Shown here piece after piece: positions 8,060-15,150 of a DNA stretch of 64,000 bases; position 1 is the stretch's first letter; the number at the start of each line of letters is the position of its first letter. The notes below the pieces were generated by a model. That model saw nothing but the letters and a program-made list of their open reading frames with translations. It was not told where the DNA came from and searched no databases. Location: assembly GCF_900103445.1 (NCBI RefSeq), contig NZ_FNHS01000002.1, positions 454,832-518,831 of the forward strand, given 5' to 3'. This DNA comes from Methylobacterium phyllostachyos. GTDB lineage: Bacteria; Pseudomonadota; Alphaproteobacteria; Rhizobiales; Beijerinckiaceae. The position numbers were made by a program, and so were the translations under genes.

Positions 8060-8066
8060 TCCTCCC

Positions 8067-8132
8067 GAGGCCGCAAGCCTCTTAGGCTCACCGCATGGGG
8101 GCCGCGAGCAACCGGGCATCGCCCGGTTTTTT
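8067..8132 (+). ncRNA. Candidate ~66-nt small RNA
   Basis: The unit lies between the candidate promoter at 8032-8059 and a terminator at 8111-8132. Its 5' part can fold as GAGGC-CGCAA-GCCTC (8067-8081). An overlapping alternative pairs GCCT (8077-8080) with AGGC (8084-8087). No frame or known RNA family is recognised. It sits between the convergent nuclease operon and the DUF3800 gene and could regulate either. It may be only the operon's 3' trailer. Confidence 0.3.
8111..8132 (+). terminator. Rho-independent terminator
   Basis: ACCGGGC (8111-8117) pairs with GCCCGGT (8121-8127) around a 3-nt loop and runs into six T residues. It ends transcription of the 3936-8035 operon, and of the candidate small RNA, just before the convergent DUF3800 gene. 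Confidence 0.85.
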
Positions 8133-8137
8133 CGTTT

Positions 8138-8935
8138 TTAGTCGAAGCAATAGTATTTCACGCCGAGCTTCGCCCCCTCGCCGGGGAACGCGAAATCGGC
8201 GATCCGGGCCCGGTCCCGGACGTGCCGGTACAGGTCGAACTTCTTGTCGTACCCGGCCCTCGCCATCGCGTAGACGTAACTGTCGGCGAGCTGGAGCAGC
8301 GGGAACGCCTTCGGCTTGTACTGGATGCGCCCCAGGATGGAGGCGAATTCCTCCTTGGGCATCGGTTCGTACTTGCCGCTGTTCGCCTTGTCGAAGGCGA
8401 GGCCGTTCTCCTTCAGGTTGTCGAAGTAGCCCACGACCGTCTTGTTGAAGCTCGGGTCGGCCTCGAACACGACGTGCAGCTTCCGGTCCTCCCTCTTCGC
8501 GATCTTCGGCGCCCGCTCCACCGTGATGTCGAACGCGCTCCGGCACAGCAGCCAGCGGTCGTTGCCGTGCTTCGCCAGGTAGCCGCGGGCGAGGTAGCGC
8601 GGGCGGTCGATGACGCACGCGAGCCCGATGACCGGGGCGCCGACGAGGACGCCCTTCCAGTCGGTCCAGAACGCGTCGCGCTCCTCCTGGGTGCGGCGTT
8701 CAAGCCAGGCGAAATGGCCCTTCTCGGCGCGCATGTCCGTCAGGTGGGCGGGCCCCCTCAGGCGCCACCGCTCGGCGAAGCCATCGACGAGCCCCCGGGC
8801 TTCGTCGTTGTCCTCGCCACGGACCATGATGCCGCCGAACGCGAACCAGTCGCGCCCCTCGCGCCCGGCATCGGGACGCTTGTCCGGATGCCGGTTGCCG
8901 GTCTCGTCGAGGTACAGGGTGAAGGGACGGTTCAT
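8138..8935 (-). CDS. DUF3800 protein
   Basis: The 265-residue product begins FTLYLDETGN, the acidic signature of DUF3800, and carries FGGIMV, VVFEADPSF and the C-terminal LQLADSYVYA motif. DUF3800 has a predicted RNase H-like fold and is frequent in mobile islands and near defence genes; its biochemical role is unproven. The length matches the family. The gene converges on the radical SAM operon with a terminator between them. No partner gene is coupled to it. Confidence 0.85.
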   Translation of the reverse strand: MNRPFTLYLDETGNRHPDKRPDAGREGRDWFAFGGIMVRGEDNDEARGLVDGFAERWRLRGPAHLTDMRAEKGHFAWLERRTQEERDAFWTDWKGVLVGAPVIGLACVIDRPRYLARGYLAKHGNDRWLLCRSAFDITVERAPKIAKREDRKLHVVFEADPSFNKTVVGYFDNLKENGLAFDKANSGKYEPMPKEEFASILGRIQYKPKAFPLLQLADSYVYAMARAGYDKKFDLYRHVRDRARIADFAFPGEGAKLGVKYYCFD

Positions 8936-9320
8936 GCCCAGGGAATGCCGCGCGATTTGGCCATTGCCAAGTCGTTCGGGGGCTTCTGGCGGTGACGGGT
9001 CGCCCCGAATGCTGTCGCGAAGCCCCGCGCATCCTCAGGGACTATTCGAATGCTCGACGCCTGCCGGAGGGGGGATGACACCCTCATCGGCTTGAGTGCG
9101 CTGGGATCCTGAGTGGGACATTTACCTGCCGGCATCCGACTTTGGCGGTGGACAAGGCCATCACCGCCCGCGTCCACCGGTTGCCCGTCGCTCACGTCCA
9201 GGCGATCCACGTGCCTTCTTCAGGAAACCTCCCATCATGAAACGCGCGGCCCTGCACCCGTCCGATTGATTCCGGAGTGCCCCGCCGCGTGCCGAGCCTC
9301 CGCATCCCCGCGAGGCCACC
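8936..9320. other. Intergenic stretch, no gene seen
   Basis: This divergent region lies between the DUF3800 and metallophosphoesterase genes. Frames on either strand are short and show no family motif or ribosome binding site. It should hold the promoters of both flanking genes, but I see no convincing -35/-10 pair. Confidence 0.4.
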
Positions 9321-10202
9321 ATGCCACCCCACGTCGATCCCCCGAGACCTTATTCGCCGTCCAGGCTCTGGATTTTCAGCGACCTCCATCAGGAATGGCC
9401 CGAGAACGCCTGGGATCCTGCCGCCCACGCCCCTGCCGGGGGCTTCGACGTGGTCGCGGTCGCCGGCGACGTCCACATGCCCCTGACCCGCGCCCTCGAC
9501 TGGCTGGGCGAGCGCATGCCCGGCGTGCCGGTCGTCTACGTGCCGGGGAACCACGATTACTGGTGGGACCGGGGCGAGGACCGCTACACGATCCATGACC
9601 AGTTTGAACGCGGGCGGGAACGGGCGGCCGCACTCGGCATCCACCTGCTGCTCGATGATGTCGTGGTGATCGGCGGCACGCGCTACCTCGGCGGGACCCT
9701 ATGGACGGACTTTCGGTTGGGCTCGCACGGGCTCACGCAAGCCTTCCGGACCGCCCAGGGCCGCGACGGCATGGTGGACTACCGGCGCATCAGGACGGGG
9801 CCCCGCTCCCGGAACAGGATCGAGCCGGGCGAAGTGCTGGCGATGCACCGGGCCACGCGGGCCTTCATCGAGGGCGAGCTGGCCCGGCACCACGCTGGCC
9901 CGACCGTGGTCGTGACCCATCACGCCCCGCACCCGGTCAGCCTGCCAGACCCTCACGTCGACCTAGCGTGGTGCTACGCGTCGGACCTGACGGACATGAT
10001 CATGGAGCGCGGACCAGACCTATGGATCCATGGCCATGTGCATCGTGCAGTCGAATATCAGGTCGGTCGGATACGGGTACGGTTGAGGGCGCGCATCATC
10101 TCGTACTCGGCCTGCACGCCCTTCGCCGGCTCCAACTTCCCGTCGGTCAGGGTGACCGCCAGTGCGCCGTGGCCGCCTCGCTGGACCACAGCGTCCAGAT
10201 GA
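9321..10202 (+). CDS. Metallophosphoesterase, C-terminus apparently replaced
   Basis: A calcineurin-like phosphoesterase of 293 residues. Metal ligands are visible in FSDLHQEW, AGDVHMP, PGNHDYWW, VVTHHAPHP and IHGHVH, in that order. The usual end of this family after the GHVH motif (a short strand followed by a conserved Asn-Pro-containing tail) is missing. After VGRIRV the reading becomes unrelated arginine-rich sequence. A break near 10,080 fits a recombination junction or frameshift at the left edge of the mobile element. The catalytic core is complete, so activity is possible. The ATG at 9321 has a weak GAGG upstream. Confidence 0.75.
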   Translation: MPPHVDPPRPYSPSRLWIFSDLHQEWPENAWDPAAHAPAGGFDVVAVAGDVHMPLTRALDWLGERMPGVPVVYVPGNHDYWWDRGEDRYTIHDQFERGRERAAALGIHLLLDDVVVIGGTRYLGGTLWTDFRLGSHGLTQAFRTAQGRDGMVDYRRIRTGPRSRNRIEPGEVLAMHRATRAFIEGELARHHAGPTVVVTHHAPHPVSLPDPHVDLAWCYASDLTDMIMERGPDLWIHGHVHRAVEYQVGRIRVRLRARIISYSACTPFAGSNFPSVRVTASAPWPPRWTTASR

Positions 10203-10255
10203 TCCTGGTGCCGGCCGGGAAGCGGGCCGTCGTCAGCTTCGAACCGGCGTAGCCC

Positions 10256-10636
10256 TCAGAACGGGCAAGCGACGCCCGGGGCCAACCTGCCGTGCAGCTG
10301 CCGGAGCGCCTCGGCGCGCGACATGCCGAGGTGCTCCAACTTGTCGCGGGCGACCCGCAAGACGTCCTTGATCGTGAAGCTCGGCTCCTCGGCCGTCCCG
10401 GTCCGCTTCGAGACTTGCTCGGCGATGTAGCCAGCCGTGACCAGAGCATCGACGATGGCCGCGTCCCGGGCGGCCTGCCGGCGCACGGCCGCCTCCTCCT
10501 CGGCCCGGCGGGCCCGCCAGTCCGCCGTGCGGGCGGCGGCTTCCCGCGCGGCGCGGCGACGCCTCTGCTGGGGCGTCTCAGGAGCGAGGTCGACCTCGAC
10601 GTCGGTCTCCTCGGCGGTGGGGATTGGCATGCGCAT
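10256..10636 (-). CDS. Hypothetical element protein
   Basis: The 126-residue product is highly charged, with an Arg/Ala/Glu-rich helical middle (RRRRAAREAAARTADWRARR) that may form a coiled coil. It ends with a compact domain (TIKDVLRVARDKLEHLGMSRAEALRQLHG). The ATG at 10636 is preferred because GAGGAGA lies 5 nt upstream; an earlier ATG at 10666 lacks a site. No family is recognised. It lies at the left end of the integrated element and is preceded by phased ATACGTAT motifs that may control it. Confidence 0.6.
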   Translation of the reverse strand: MRMPIPTAEETDVEVDLAPETPQQRRRRAAREAAARTADWRARRAEEEAAVRRQAARDAAIVDALVTAGYIAEQVSKRTGTAEEPSFTIKDVLRVARDKLEHLGMSRAEALRQLHGRLAPGVACPF

Positions 10637-10682
10637 CAGGGTCTCCTCGCTGGCCGCGGCGGCCATGAGGAGAGAATGCCAT

Positions 10683-10788
10683 ATACGTATGCATACGAGA
10701 CTATACGTATGGGGCTCGATCCCGCGTTGCAGAGGGTAGGAGTAATGGGGGGAGAACTCGTCGGGCAGAAATCCACTCGACTATACGT
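10683..10788. repeat. Phased ATACGTAT operator-like motifs
   Basis: The self-complementary ATACGTAT occurs at 10683-10690 and 10703-10710, exactly 20 bp apart. ATACGT recurs at 10783-10788, 80 bp after the second copy. The second and third copies share the longer GACTATACGT. The first overlaps the 12-bp palindrome CGTATGCATACG (10686-10697). Spacing in whole helical turns suggests binding sites for a dimeric regulator on one DNA face. Confidence 0.45.
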
Positions 10789-10870
10789 GCGCACCAGACA
10801 TCCAGGCAGGTAACGCGATCTAGGGGTATGTTGGGGGCGGTTTATTGATGGTGGGCGCAAATAGGCTGAC

Positions 10871-10891
10871 GTGCGCCCTATTCGGGCGCAC
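10871..10891. repeat. 8-bp inverted repeat
   Basis: GTGCGCCC (10871-10878) and GGGCGCAC (10884-10891) form a perfect hairpin with a 5-nt loop, about 130 nt before the gene at 11021. It could be an operator or an RNA leader hairpin. Confidence 0.45.
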
Positions 10892-11020
10892 AGGGAAAGG
10901 CACAAGGGGGCCAGGAAAGCTTTAACCGCTTTTTGTGGACGGCCCGGACGGATTCTTGACGGCCGACTCCGCCCAGGCCCATCTTTTGGGTGCGAGATCA
11001 GCCCCGCCCGGAGAGATGCC

Positions 11021-11314
11021 ATGACCGCCGTCACTGCCCACGTCATGGCCGATGTTGCCGGCCGCGGTGCGCTGGCCTTCTCCGTCATGCACGCCGCAGT
11101 CGACGGTGTCGTCACCGCGATCGCCGACCAGCGCGCCGACGACCGCGATGCCGTCACGCAGCTCGTCGCGGAGCTCGGCCGGACCCGGCGCGCGGCCGCC
11201 GCGGCGCAGGCTGAGAACGCCCGCCTCGCCGCGGAGAACGCGGCCCTGCATGCCGCCCTCGCTCGCAGCCGGGCCGCCCTCCGCGGGTATGCCGCCGCGC
11301 TCCAGGTCGCCTGA
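11021..11314 (+). CDS. Small Ala-rich coiled-coil protein
   Basis: The 97-residue product starts MTAVTAHVMADVAGRGALAF. From about residue 45 it becomes a continuous coiled coil (LVAELGRTRRAAAAAQAENARLAAENAALHAALARSRA). The ATG at 11021 has GGAGAG about 6 nt upstream. There is no signal or membrane segment. It is a cytoplasmic accessory-element protein without a recognised family; small coiled-coil proteins in such elements are often regulators or host-takeover factors, but nothing here proves that. Confidence 0.6.
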   Translation: MTAVTAHVMADVAGRGALAFSVMHAAVDGVVTAIADQRADDRDAVTQLVAELGRTRRAAAAAQAENARLAAENAALHAALARSRAALRGYAAALQVA

Positions 11315-11322
11315 AACGACGA

Positions 11323-11350
11323 AGGCCGCCCCGGTTTCCCGGGACGGCCT
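11323..11350 (+). terminator. Probable terminator hairpin
   Basis: AGGCCG-CCCCGG and CCCGGGA-CGGCCT pair imperfectly around TTT directly after the gene ending at 11314. The following bases are pyrimidine-rich but not a T run, so termination may be weak or bidirectional with the convergent gene ending at 11371. Confidence 0.45.
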
Positions 11351-11370
11351 CTCTCGGTAGCGCGGTCCGC

Positions 11371-11841
11371 TCAGGCGAGGCGGGCGAAGGCCGCGAACGT
11401 CTCATCGTCCCTCTGCCGCGCCGGCCCCAGCTTCCGCAGCAGCGCGAGGCCAGTCTCCTCCAGCGAGCGGTCGAGCCCGGCCGGGGCGGCCGCCGCCGCG
11501 GCGACCTCCGCCTTGAAGCGAGCCTCGATCTCGTGCGGGCGCATGTTGGCGGTCTTCAGGACCTGCTCCTTCGACTGCCGGGACAGCCACGCCGCGGCGT
11601 CGGCCGGCAGCGGCGGGCGGGCGGGCCGGTCGCGGTCGTAGCCTTCGACGCGGTCCCAAGCATGCACCCTCAGCAACTGCCCGAGGTTCAGCTCGCGGGG
11701 CGCGGCCGCCCGGGCAGGCTCGTCCAAGGCGGCCCGGGCGACGTCCGCGGCCGTGACGCCACCGCTGAGCCCGAGCAGCCTGAGCGGCATGGTCACCGCC
11801 CCCATGAGCGCCCGCATGATCCGGGCGAGAAACCTCAACAT
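11371..11841 (-). CDS. Hypothetical element protein with N-terminal amphipathic segment
   Basis: The 156-residue product starts MLRFLARIMRALMGAVTMPLRLLGLSG, an amphipathic or membrane-associating helix rather than a classical signal. A soluble helical domain follows (LNLGQLLRVHAWDRVEGYDRDRPARP, WLSRQSKEQVLKTANM, HEIEARFKAEV). The ATG at 11841 has AGGGGGA upstream. No family is recognised. It converges with the coiled-coil gene and may be co-transcribed with the two minus-strand genes upstream of it. Confidence 0.6.
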   Translation of the reverse strand: MLRFLARIMRALMGAVTMPLRLLGLSGGVTAADVARAALDEPARAAAPRELNLGQLLRVHAWDRVEGYDRDRPARPPLPADAAAWLSRQSKEQVLKTANMRPHEIEARFKAEVAAAAAAPAGLDRSLEETGLALLRKLGPARQRDDETFAAFARLA

Positions 11842-11917
11842 GTCGTCCCCCTGTCCTGATGGGTGGCCCCGGGAGTGGGGCCGCCCGTGCGTGGAGTGTG
11901 CCTCGCGGGCGTGAAAG

Positions 11918-12109
11918 TCAGAGGGCGAGCGAGGGCGCGTCTTCTGCGATGGGGCGCCTCCGCCGGGTGGGGGCCGAGCCGAAGAGCAAGACGCACAGTG
12001 GATCAGGGAGCTGACGCCGGTGGCCATGCAGGATCCCGAGGGCGTGGGCGGCCTCGCCCTGATCCAGTGCGTCCATCTCGCTGAGCGTGTGCCCGGTCCA
12101 CGTCGTCAC
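11918..12109 (-). CDS. Small hypothetical protein
   Basis: A 63-residue product from a GTG at 12109, six bases after the stop of the upstream minus-strand gene. It contains TLSEMDALDQGEAAHALGILHGHRR, which reads as genuine protein, followed by an Arg-rich tail. Tight spacing suggests co-transcription with the 12116-12784 gene. No family is recognised. Confidence 0.45.
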   Translation of the reverse strand: MTTWTGHTLSEMDALDQGEAAHALGILHGHRRQLPDPLCVLLFGSAPTRRRRPIAEDAPSLAL

Positions 12110-12115
12110 CTGCGA

Positions 12116-12784
12116 TCAGCCTCGCCCGTTCTCGATTGCGGCCCAATCGCTGTCGAGCGCGCTGAGGATCCGGCAGGCCGACAGAGCGGCCGCCCGGACG
12201 TCGGCGTCCTCCGCGCGGGCAAACCACGTCGCGGGCGGCGTCCGGCCGAGCCGCTCGGCCGCCCGTGCGATGTTGCCCGTCGCGTTCGAGAGCAGCCGGT
12301 CAGCGCACTGCAGGCCGTGCCGCGTCCAGTCCGCTAGCGCGACGAGCTCGCGTGCCTCGGCGAGCTGGCGGCCCATCGCCCACGGGCGGTCAGCGATCAT
12401 GGCGGCGAGCTCCGCGCGAATCGGGGCCGCCTTCGGGGCGACCTCGGCGACCTCGTCCGCAAGGCGTTCCTCGGCGGCACGGGCCTTCTCGGCTCGGGCG
12501 GCGGCCGCCTCGGTGATGGCGCGATCGGCCGCGTTGGCGAGGTCACAGAGGTGGATCGGGGCGCCGAGATCCCACCAGCAGGCCGCCAGGTTGGGGCGGT
12601 CGTGGCCGCGGTCCGTCCAGCTGTAGCCGGAAGTCGTCATGATCTCCTTGGCGCCGCAGTAGGCATCCGAGAACGCGGTCGTAGGCTCATCGGCGAGCCA
12701 CAGGTCGAGGTCGTGTCCGTAGCGCTTGTAGACGCCGGCGAGGCGCCACGTCGTCCCGAAGGCGATCGGCGGGCGGGCAGTCAT
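12116..12784 (-). CDS. Hypothetical element protein
   Basis: The 222-residue soluble protein has an N-terminal part containing WRLAGVYKRYGHDLDLWLAD and SGYSWTDRGHDRPNLAACWWDLG. It continues with an Ala/Glu helical middle (AITEAAAARAEKARAAEERLADEV) and a helical C-terminus with NIARAAERLGRTPPATWFAR. No catalytic motif or family is recognised. It is the first gene of a minus-strand operon leading to 11371 and faces the divergent regulator at 13074, an early-control arrangement typical of temperate elements. Confidence 0.6.
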   Translation of the reverse strand: MTARPPIAFGTTWRLAGVYKRYGHDLDLWLADEPTTAFSDAYCGAKEIMTTSGYSWTDRGHDRPNLAACWWDLGAPIHLCDLANAADRAITEAAAARAEKARAAEERLADEVAEVAPKAAPIRAELAAMIADRPWAMGRQLAEARELVALADWTRHGLQCADRLLSNATGNIARAAERLGRTPPATWFARAEDADVRAAALSACRILSALDSDWAAIENGRG

Positions 12785-12913
12785 GTGTATCTCGGAGAAA
12801 CCGGGGTTGAGGGGCCAGCGTCCCCGCTGGCACGCTTATAAGTACACCCGAGTTTGCATGTCGCAAGTAGCGACCTCAGCAACCCCTAGTGCTCAGGAGG
12901 GTTAACGGGCCGA

Positions 12914-12943
12914 GTTATAATCTTTTCGCAAAAAGATTATAAC
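12914..12943. repeat. AT-rich 13-bp perfect palindrome between divergent operons
   Basis: GTTATAATCTTTT (12914-12926) and AAAAGATTATAAC (12931-12943) are perfect inverted repeats around CGCA. Each arm contains a consensus -10 hexamer TATAAT, one per strand. The AT content contrasts strongly with the surrounding GC-rich DNA. It lies between the minus-strand operon (start 12784) and the Cro-like gene (start 13074), the expected place for a shared operator. Confidence 0.6.
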
Positions 12944-12981
12944 GGCTCGATCGGAAACCGGCGGGTTTCCAATAATTCTTC

Positions 12982-13009
12982 TTGACGAATAGAGAGCCCT
13001 GCTTATCTT
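12982..13009 (+). promoter_or_regulatory. Candidate promoter for the Cro-like regulator operon
   Basis: TTGACG (12982-12987) is followed after 16 bp by TATCTT (13004-13009), 65 nt before the GTG start at 13074. The AT-rich palindrome at 12914-12943 lies about 40 nt upstream, where a bound regulator could act. Confidence 0.45.
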
Positions 13010-13073
13010 GCTCACAAGCGGCCCCGCTTAGGCGTGGGCGCCTCACCTGGGTTTTCAGGGTTCTCCCCCCCCC

Positions 13074-13301
13074 GTGTCTGATGATGTCCACGTCGAGGCG
13101 AGTGAGCCTCTGCGAGCGCTCGCGCTCGCCATCAAGGAGGCCGGTTCGATCCGGGCCCTCGCCACGAAAATCGGCCTCTCCGAGCAGTACGTCGGTGACG
13201 TGCACGCCTGCCGCCGCCAGCCCGGGCCCGCGATCCTACTGGCCCTCGGGCTGGTGAAGGTCGTCACCTACGCCCCCGCCACCTCGCAGGAGGCCCGCTG
13301 A
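13074..13301 (+). CDS. Cro/CI-like phage regulator
   Basis: The 75-residue product carries a Cro-type helix-turn-helix: LRALALAIKEAGSIRALATK, then IGLSEQYVGDVHACRRQPGP, and a short C-terminal strand (LLALGLVKVVTYAP). This matches small YdaS/Cro-like regulators of lambdoid elements. It starts with GTG at 13074 after a C-rich leader; no strong ribosome binding site is seen. Its stop shares one base with the start of the GcrA-like gene (TGATG), so the two are co-expressed. It probably controls the divergent operons around 12,785-13,073. Confidence 0.75.
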   Translation: MSDDVHVEASEPLRALALAIKEAGSIRALATKIGLSEQYVGDVHACRRQPGPAILLALGLVKVVTYAPATSQEAR

Positions 13302-13828
13302 TGCCCTGGCTCCCCGCACACCGGGCCCTCGTCCTGGAGATGTGGCCCACGGGCTGCGGCACGCCCGTGATCCGTGCCGCCCTGCTCGACCTCGGCATCG
13401 AGAAGTCGAAGTCCAGCATCATCAGCATTGCCTTCAGGGCCGGCCTCGCCTTCCAAGGCGCCCGCCACCGCAAGGCCCCCTCGCAGCCGAAGCGGATCCC
13501 CATGACGCCAGAGGAGCGCGCCGAGAAGGAGCGCGCCCGGGCCGCCCGGCGCCGCGAGCGTTCCGCCGTCGCCGCGGGCCGGCCCGTGCCCCCGCCGCGG
13601 CCCCGCGTGCAGCCGGCAGACGTGCCAGTGTCGCTCGGGGTCCCGATCTGGGAGATCCGTGATGGGGGCTGCCGCTTCATCGCGGATGACCCGAAGGCTG
13701 GGGGTACGTGCTGCGGGCACCAGACCGTTCCGGGCAGCTCGTGGTGCCCGGGTCACCGGGCGATCTGCGCAGCGCCGGCGCAGCGGCCTGTCAGCGTGTG
13801 GGTCCCGGGTCAGAGGAGGGTCGCATGA
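13301..13828 (+). CDS. GcrA-like cell cycle regulator on mobile element
   Basis: The 175-residue protein keeps the two ends of the GcrA family. The N-terminal helix-turn-helix reads LVLEMWPTGCGTPVIRAALLD with the second helix in SKSSIISIAFRAGLAFQG. The C-terminal domain is CRFIADDPKAGGTCCG-HQTVPGSSWCPGHRAI. The middle is a basic, Pro-rich linker. Chromosomal GcrA binds sigma-70 and activates promoters at CcrM-methylated sites. The element copy is divergent in helix two, so targets may differ. It overlaps both neighbours (TGATG and ATGA). Confidence 0.75.
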   Translation: MPWLPAHRALVLEMWPTGCGTPVIRAALLDLGIEKSKSSIISIAFRAGLAFQGARHRKAPSQPKRIPMTPEERAEKERARAARRRERSAVAAGRPVPPPRPRVQPADVPVSLGVPIWEIRDGGCRFIADDPKAGGTCCGHQTVPGSSWCPGHRAICAAPAQRPVSVWVPGQRRVA

Positions 13829-14373
13829 GCAGGATGGGACAGTACGTTATCGAGCAGGAGATGCTGCTCACCGAGGACCAGCTCTGGGCCCGGGAGAAAG
13901 ACCGCCACGAGGGCGATGAGGCCGCCTGGGCCGGCGAGATCGCATTGCTTCGAGAGCGCGGCATGCCCCACCCCGAGGCCGGCGTGCCGGTGATCTCCGA
14001 GGAGCGGCTCGACCTCGCCGCGCTGTGGCAGTCCCTGCCCGACGAGGACCGCGCCCACATCGGCGAGCTGGCCCTCGGCCTCATCGTGGGTGGCCTGATC
14101 GGCGCCCATGCGGAGTCGACGGCAGCCTCGGCCTCCCGTGCTGGGGACCAGTGCTACCACCAGAGCCTGGAGGCGCTCTCCTCGGAGATCCCGGACAGCG
14201 TCGTCGCCGCCATCCGTGGTCCATCGTGGAGGATCCCCGCCCTGCTCGGGCCAGTCTGCCTGAACTGCGGATGCAGCCAGAACGACGCGTGCGCCGACGG
14301 GTGCCGCTGGACCGACGAGCGGCGGATCGAGTGCACCGCCTGCGGCCGCCCCGAAGAACACCTGCCGTTCTGA
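13825..14373 (+). CDS. Hypothetical protein with C-terminal zinc-binding cysteines
   Basis: The 182-residue product starts at an ATG overlapping the stop of the GcrA-like gene by 4 nt. The N-terminal part is acidic and helical (EMLLTEDQLWAREKDRHEGDEAAW). The C-terminus has CLNCGCSQNDACADGCRW followed by IECTACGRPEE, a cysteine array that should bind zinc or an iron-sulfur cluster. This motif recurs in uncharacterised phage and plasmid proteins. The function is unknown. Confidence 0.65.
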   Translation: MSRMGQYVIEQEMLLTEDQLWAREKDRHEGDEAAWAGEIALLRERGMPHPEAGVPVISEERLDLAALWQSLPDEDRAHIGELALGLIVGGLIGAHAESTAASASRAGDQCYHQSLEALSSEIPDSVVAAIRGPSWRIPALLGPVCLNCGCSQNDACADGCRWTDERRIECTACGRPEEHLPF

Positions 14374-14383
14374 GGAGGCAAGC

Positions 14384-15073
14384 ATGGACAGCGAACTTCA
14401 CGCGACCGAAGTGAAGTGCCGCGATGGCGAGACGTTCTCCGTCCACGCCCACGGCCCCCGCCTGACGCTCATCACGGCGCCCGACACGGATATGACCGCC
14501 GCGTCGGCCCTGGCGCCCTACCGCAGGCCGAGCGATCCTTGGGACGGGCTCGCCCTGTACGGGGGAATGCCGGTCGAGGCAGTTCGGTCATTCTGCGCGC
14601 TGCATGGCGGCGTCGCCCAGATCGGCAGAACGGCTCAGACACTCCTGCGGGCCCTGCCGTCCGAGGCCGACCCGCCCGCGGAGCAGGCCCCGGCGGTCGA
14701 GACGCCTATCCCCGATTCGCGCCCCTCGGTCGCCGACCTGGTCAACGCAGGGACCCACGACTTCCTCGGCCGCCCCCTGACGCCCGAGCAGATGCAGCTG
14801 GATTACCTCACGCCAGCGGTCATCGAAGCTCGACGCGGCCTCACCGAGGTCGAGGGCGCCCTCGTGCTCGGGCTCGGCCATGCGGAAGCGACCCCCCGCC
14901 TCGCCGCGCTGGAGCGCAGGGCCGAGGTGGCGTCCCTGTCAGGGAGCCGGCTCTGCCTCCTGGATCACTCGCGCTACGCGGCGCACCCGCTCAGGGCCGA
15001 GGCGATCAAGCTGCGGAAGCGGCTGGCAGAGGCACGGAAGAAGGCCCTCGCCGAGATCGCTCGCGAAGCTTGA
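14384..15073 (+). CDS. Hypothetical element protein
   Basis: The 229-residue product lies 10 nt after the preceding gene, with GAGG upstream of the ATG. No motif is recognised in the N-terminal half (LHATEVKCRDGETFSVHAHG). The C-terminal half is helical and basic (AEAIKLRKRLAEARKKALAEIAREA) and could bind nucleic acid. The promoter of the next operon overlaps its last codons, so it ends this transcription unit. Confidence 0.6.
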   Translation: MDSELHATEVKCRDGETFSVHAHGPRLTLITAPDTDMTAASALAPYRRPSDPWDGLALYGGMPVEAVRSFCALHGGVAQIGRTAQTLLRALPSEADPPAEQAPAVETPIPDSRPSVADLVNAGTHDFLGRPLTPEQMQLDYLTPAVIEARRGLTEVEGALVLGLGHAEATPRLAALERRAEVASLSGSRLCLLDHSRYAAHPLRAEAIKLRKRLAEARKKALAEIAREA

Positions 15074-15107
15074 CAACTCCTTAAACGTGCGTACATTGAC
15101 GCACGTT
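15070..15107 (+). promoter_or_regulatory. Promoter with palindromic operator over the -10
   Basis: A perfect TTGACA (15070-15075) and TACATT (15092-15097) are spaced by 16 bp. A 9-bp perfect inverted repeat, AACGTGCGT (15084-15092) and ACGCACGTT (15099-15107), surrounds the -10. This is the classic layout of a repressed promoter: a dimeric repressor bound here would block RNA polymerase. It drives the DUF6011 gene starting at 15151. Confidence 0.75.
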
Positions 15108-15150
15108 GAGCAGGCCTTGCAGGCTCACATATCGAAGGGAAACCGCGATC

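Larger units (their letters stand above)
10667..11020. other. Control region, no gene
   Basis: The stretch separates a minus-strand gene (start 10636) from a plus-strand gene (start 11021). It holds the phased ATACGTAT motifs and an 8-bp inverted repeat, listed separately. No coding frame is convincing. Confidence 0.55.
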
